NCBI GenBank assembly: GCA_963210315.1
Contig: OY723246.1
Location: 620,001 to 684,000, forward strand
Source of the DNA: Rhynchopus euleeides
Lineage: Eukaryota; Euglenozoa; Diplonemea; Diplonemida; Diplonemidae
Direction: 5' to 3'
DNA: 64,000 bases
This document shows, one piece after another, positions 61,101-64,000 of the stretch. The notes beneath the pieces were generated by a model. The model was not told the origin of the DNA. It did not search any database and saw only the letters and a program-made list of their open reading frames with translations. Positions within the stretch are counted from its first letter, which is position 1. Each line of letters starts with the position of its first letter. The position numbers and the translations under genes are program-made.

Positions 61101-61538
61101 GCATGCCGCTGTGGCGCCGATCTGTATCGCAGTCATGGGGTATGCGTGAGAGCGGAACACCCAGTCATACTCCAACACCAGCCCTGCGAGGGCCCTGCAG
61201 GAGAAGGCGAAGGAGCCTGCACGGAGGACGAGGGGGAAGCACATCTGCTGGTTCTGCGCCTTCAGAGTCTTGTGTGCGATGTAGCAGGAGCATGCGGTGA
61301 CAACGCCCTGCACCAGGCGTTCCATGCACATCACGGCCTGCAGCTCGTTGTGGCTCGCCTCGAGTTCGTCCTCCTCGTCCATAAGGGGGTCGTCCCCATC
61401 TTCGCCTTCGCCCTCGCCCTCATCGATCTGCAGCGGCAGCGGCAGGGGCAGGCGGAGCTCCGGGATCATCGGCTCGGCAGACTGGGGCTGGTTCTGCACC
61501 TCATGCAGAACCTCATCGAGCACGGTGCTGTACGGCAT
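58152..61538 (-). CDS. Membrane-associated tyrosine-kinase-like protein kinase
   Basis: The product is 1128 aa from the ATG at 61538. Residues ~65-173 hold hydrophobic segments (MCMERLVQGVVTACSCYIAH; ALAGLVLEYDWVF; SGVMTGWFLGGALLPRLL), probably membrane spans or hairpins. Residues ~250-277 carry a tandem Asp/Gly calcium-like motif (DTNGDGVRDSVVVDTTGDG). Low complexity follows. The kinase domain (~455-715) has IGTGHTSTVYLADW (Gly loop), VAVKE (ATP Lys), HRDLAARN (TK/TKL-type catalytic loop with Asp), DFGLVR, WTAPEAL and DVWSFGVLLWEV, so it looks catalytically complete. The long tail is Ser/Pro-rich and ends LLQLTPFIAFCAVAAIL, a likely tail anchor. A longer in-frame start at 61940 exists, but the leader is Pro/Ala-rich and CTGTGCCTACAG near 61770 looks like an acceptor. 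Role: signalling at a membrane, substrate unknown. Confidence 0.9.
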   Translation of the reverse strand: MPYSTVLDEVLHEVQNQPQSAEPMIPELRLPLPLPLQIDEGEGEGEDGDDPLMDEEDELEASHNELQAVMCMERLVQGVVTACSCYIAHKTLKAQNQQMCFPLVLRAGSFAFSCRALAGLVLEYDWVFRSHAYPMTAIQIGATAACPSLGHIVSGVMTGWFLGGALLPRLLIPSVHGVHTHPGVAVGATGGSADSSDVPATLNRTMRSFNFSNRSNTSRKHPSLNGGHSQLTRDKERQIDRWKKNMEPLLIDTNGDGVRDSVVVDTTGDGILDAVIPVRRIGGDGPAAPAPAGAAAGQAAQQPPQQAQQQQAKAGAGNRSTPTASTANGSGSELLAQSARRQSSFLEIPPPSAASQPAGDKAKARPLPAAAGAKKVKPVGVPALQDLLPGDSPKHLRRDADGSTPQFGRDQPNIITPLSPGLAPRRGPSLSPSQSQRGEGALSMARSMGESDVGRVIDFRDVNVVRRIGTGHTSTVYLADWRGVEVAVKEMPLSDEVLREAETQQLVNHPHIVQCFGYSLSRSKLFVVMEYCDEGSLESYLVERRRNRHPVTVKDVLDIAQRISLAMMSVHADGCIHRDLAARNVFKNGPCYKLGDFGLVREVDSRDGGVYKVVGKSADIPVNWTAPEALAAHEFTKAGDVWSFGVLLWEVLVYCSKRPYDRSADKCEQRVLAGEILERPEGCPEMLWESLVARCFFPEQERPTFRKIAQDIIPSILSASTTKPQSFYESDGAGPPGLSDCYKSLGDDEPSCYGPTASLCLTDVIHFEGDPPRQEVPEDNQPAPPAPPASPAQGGEQSPALGSDQHLLVKGASISKSHSGATVSSLPARARNPAAVGDSRSSECDNEDSILQCNTLSRGSSLGDVSSDEPHHLKAGDALPNHHHPHHPHHPAPAVNGGSHPTLSPITKRCRVVSNEAAEQPEQSPQVGASNSILKLKTSGSGGLGAINGPAVKPRSVPPLTNSSFGVVSKQGSILNNSSMRISSQASAKGSPRGTLVTPRVEPRGTPGLELALSVYAQYTDAVQFFARLFNMEAPVSRLKGRRGTPVRAPSSTFSPTSSAPLVPSGAAASAPALPAAPAAPVTVLALQRQSAELQQSASPSTSPWNIPAGRLLQLTPFIAFCAVAAIL

Positions 61539-62102
61539 GCAGGGATCTGCGGCAGTGGTGTCTCTGGCTGGGCCAGCGAACCCGCCGGCCCGCTTGCCCC
61601 TTCCCTGCGGCGGGGTGGGGAGCAGTGTGCTGCCCTGCGGGACGGAGTCCGTGCTCCAGGTCCGCGGGGGGAGCGACGCCGGCGGGTGTGGCGTGGTGGC
61701 GGCTGCGGCTGCGGCCGGTGGCGGCAAAGTGCGCAGCAGCCGCACAACAGGCGATTGGGCCTCCCGCCCTGTAGGCACAGACCCCCCTCCGCAGGTAGGG
61801 CGGTGTGGGGTTGCGGAGGGTGGGAGGGAGGGGGGGAGGGGGGGGGCGGTGTGATGTGCCTGAAGCAGACAGCGTGTGTTGTGTGTGCTGCCTGTGGGAG
61901 GGGGGGGGGTCACTGGGGGGGACAAACCCCAAAATTCCACTTTCCCTCGGAGGGCATTTTTGGGTCAAAAAAATATGAAAAACCGGTCCAGAATGTGTCG
62001 GAATCCGGATATACCCCCACTACAACATGATCTGTGGCCTTGTTACCCTCTCAGACCCCATCCTAATTTTCCGTCCCAGAACTTGTACCTAGCCCACCCC
62101 CC
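61539..62102. other. Leader and upstream region of the kinase gene
   Basis: C-rich on the minus strand. The kinase frame stays open here; part could be coding if translation starts at 61940. Confidence 0.5.
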
Positions 62103-62829
62103 GTGAGCAAGGTCTCATCGCGATCAACATGCAATGGGCCAAGAATAGCTCTGTTTCACCCTTCAAAGCTGCCGAGAAGTTCCTGTGGAGTCGATCGGAA
62201 CAGCGGTGCAAGCCCTGATGTGAGATGGCGGCGCCGCAGGTCGCAGATCTCGCACAGGAAGGTACGTACCGGTTGTTGTACCGGAAGCACACCGTGGTGA
62301 AGGTGCAGAGTGGCCCGGTTGCCCGTGTACGAACACGTACCCCACTGCAGCGCTCGTACTCTCATGCTGACGCGAGCCGAGGTCGGTGTGGATCGACCTC
62401 AAACAGGTGTGGAGCACGACTGGCTGGGGGGTCTCCTCTCGTCAATGGTAGTACAGCTGATCAGCCGCTTTCGAGGTGTACAGCCTCAACGGTGACTGCA
62501 CTCGCCCAGCTCAACACAAGCGGAATAGTGAATGAAACTGAGAGGGGAAATCCTCCTGACCCTCGGCAGAGGATGTGTGCGCATTTGTGAAGCGACCGCG
62601 TCCCCAAACAACTGCTCAGGAAGCGTTCCCGGAGATACCGGGCCCACAAACAGGGCGAGACCCGCAGCTTCCTGGGAAGGAAACGGAGTGCTGAATTGAT
62701 GGATCTCGCCGAGGAGAGCGGGCTCCACCAGTATGAATTCACCATCCTTGAGCTCCAGAAGAACCTCCTGGGCGATATGCATGCGGAACTGGATACAATG
62801 CCTCTTCCCAGTGGTTGTGGTCAAAAATG
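62103..62829 (+). pseudogene. Possible decayed or intron-split coding region
   Basis: Several + strand stretches look like protein but sit in different frames: about 62103-62219 (INMQWAKNSSVSPFKAAEKF, stop TGA), 62225-62590 (MAAPQVADLAQEGTYRLLYR), 62310-62495 (HDWLGGLLSSMVVQLISRF) and about 62589-62829 (ends AELMDLAEESGLHQYEFTIL then ELQKNLLGDMHAELD, stop TGA). Homopolymer tracts are absent. I recognise no family. It may be a frameshifted mobile-element gene or exons of an unparsed gene. Confidence 0.25.
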
Positions 62830-63049
62830 ACGAAGCTACGCTACTTCCCTGAGGTACAAGTTCTGGTACAAAAATTAAAATAGGCGAAAAATGCCTTCCT
62901 GGGTGTCAGAAACCACCGAAATGGGCCTAAAACCTGTTTTCCACCACATATCGGCCAACAGATACCCAAAAAGAGGCTCTCCGGGGGTAGGAATGGGGGT
63001 GTTGGAAAAATTGCCGTTTGTCTACCACTTTTCCTTAACAGTGACCCCC
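62830..63049. other. Spacer, no gene seen
   Basis: AT-richer DNA ending in the C-tract that borders the MITE target duplication. Confidence 0.5.
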
Positions 63050-63057
63050 CCCTAGGG

Positions 63058-63495
63058 CAGTGGTGGCAGCGTACGGCCGTACGGTACGCGTACGCGTACG
63101 CCGTACGCACTTTCTGAAAATCGCGCTGCGTACGCGTACGCAGATTTTGCGTACGGCTGGTATTCCAGGTCTCTCAGCACACAGCAGGCCACCCAGCGGG
63201 TGGCTGGGCCCTGACCTTTGATCTTGCCTTTCACAGATGGTTCCTTGCCGCGCACGTGGCGAATAACTCGCAACACCTGCAAGTACACCCGCAATCACAC
63301 TGCAAAAGGTACCACTTCCGACTGGAAGGCTCGAAGGCTGCCCCTGGTACACCTGAGTTCGACTGTCGGATTTGGTGTGCGGCCATGGCCGTCTCCTGTG
63401 CTCCATAGACTGCCGTACGCAGCGCCGTACGCGTACGCGTACGCCGTACGCACTTTTTGAAAATCACGTTGCGTACGCGTACGCAGCCACCACTG
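63058..63495. mobile_element. hAT-type MITE, 438 bp, with 8 bp target duplication
   Basis: Ends CAGTGGTGGC (63058-63067) and GCCACCACTG (63486-63495), directly flanked by 8 bp repeats CCCTAGGG (63050-63057; 63496-63503). Both the CAGTGGTGGC terminus and the 8 bp duplication are hAT hallmarks. Subterminal arrays of CGTACGCGTACG palindromes lie inside both ends (63070-63155; 63411-63483), with GCACTTTYTGAAAATC in each. The middle contains a minus-strand coding-like stretch (about 63170-63294; RVYLQVLRVIRHVRGKEPSV). The target duplication is palindromic, so part of it could instead be terminal repeat. Confidence 0.8.
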
Positions 63496-63503
63496 CCCTA
63501 GGG

Positions 63504-64000
63504 GGGGGGGGGGGGGTGTGATGCGATGCCAAGATGATATGGGCAGAAACAGAAGGGGTGTGGTGAGCTGGCAGTGCGCTCGTTCTGCACCCTTTTTTTT
63601 GTTACAGTTTCCTTGATGCGTTGAGCGCTTCCACACTCACACTCCTGATGATGATGTCGTGGGTGAGGAGGACAATAACATGAAAAATCCCGTGACACAT
63701 TCTGCCCACATCGGAGGGAGGGGGGGACTGGCGGTCACGGCTCAGCGGGTCTTCAGATGCAGCAGTAAAAGGCATCACATGCGCTGAACTGAGGTCTTCA
63801 GCAAGGCTCTCGAGAAAGATCTATCGGAATGAAAGAAAAAGAGAAATCGACTCAAAAAAAAACCAACCCAGCCTCTTTTGGCCAAGGCATTGCGTCGACT
63901 GGTGTGTCGACGAAGATGGGGAACAGACGGGGACAGGCGGATACACCGGCTTGCCACAATTAAAACGGAAAGACACACATGACCACTGCACCCTGCCTCC
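63504..64000. other. Intergenic with MITE family A fragment
   Basis: Poly-G (63501-63515), then CCTTGATGCGTTGAGCGCTT followed by CCACACTCACAC (63611-63642), an inverted relative of the MITE family A interior. No gene to the window end. Confidence 0.5.

Noticed and set aside
1..64000. Spliced-leader RNA or 5S rRNA genes
   Set aside because: Looked for because a trans-splicing flagellate is suspected, but no matching conserved stretch was seen by eye.

Overview
The window looks like nuclear DNA of a free-living flagellated protist. Genes are GC-rich (GC-biased third codon positions), mostly single-exon, and separated by intergenic DNA packed with poly-G/poly-C runs, CA/GT tracts and pyrimidine tracts. 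A euglenozoan, most plausibly a diplonemid, is my best guess but is an inference. Supporting points are: pyrimidine tract plus AG just upstream of most start codons (compatible with spliced-leader trans-splicing); a large coiled-coil protein with an N-terminal segment resembling the BILBO1 N-terminal domain of flagellar-pocket proteins; and a conserved protist secreted-protein family. No rRNA, tRNA or spliced-leader RNA gene was recognised.

Left third (1-26,030), the gene-bearing part: a possible 3' gene end; ITP pyrophosphatase (1821-2411); BILBO1-N-like coiled-coil protein (3350-6490); a two-exon MIF4G/eIF4G-type protein (7501-8666); a retroelement-like RNase H protein with a B-box-like zinc module, minus strand (9357-10769); a threonine-dehydratase/serine-racemase-like PLP enzyme (15397-16425); a conserved secreted Cys-rich protein (16945-17682); a hAT transposase (18368-20962) inside an element with terminal inverted repeats; and a 1146-residue coiled-coil protein on the minus strand (22589-26029).

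Middle (26,030-58,150), almost gene-free: only one confident gene, a small B-box-like zinc protein (31912-32562). The rest is a museum of non-autonomous inverted-repeat elements: a 2.06 kb element with GGGTACCCGG-rich ends, a TA-flanked mariner-like element, a 1.23 kb TIR element, a ~1.1 kb near-perfect palindrome made of TAACGGTAATAACG-type words, a 1.3 kb TIR element, a 4.3 kb satellite island flanked by 251 bp direct repeats, and five copies of a ~60 bp hairpin repeat. One assembly gap (22,001-22,200) falls exactly in a hairpin arm.

Right end (58,150-64,000): a membrane-associated tyrosine-kinase-like protein kinase on the minus strand, possible decayed coding DNA, and a clean 438 bp hAT-type MITE with an 8 bp target duplication. 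The cellular genes look functionally unrelated (nucleotide-pool cleaning, translation, cytoskeleton, amino-acid metabolism, signalling). The unifying theme of the window is the density and diversity of foldback/TIR elements, several sharing the same outer arms, and a zinc module shared between a mobile-element protein and a stand-alone protein.
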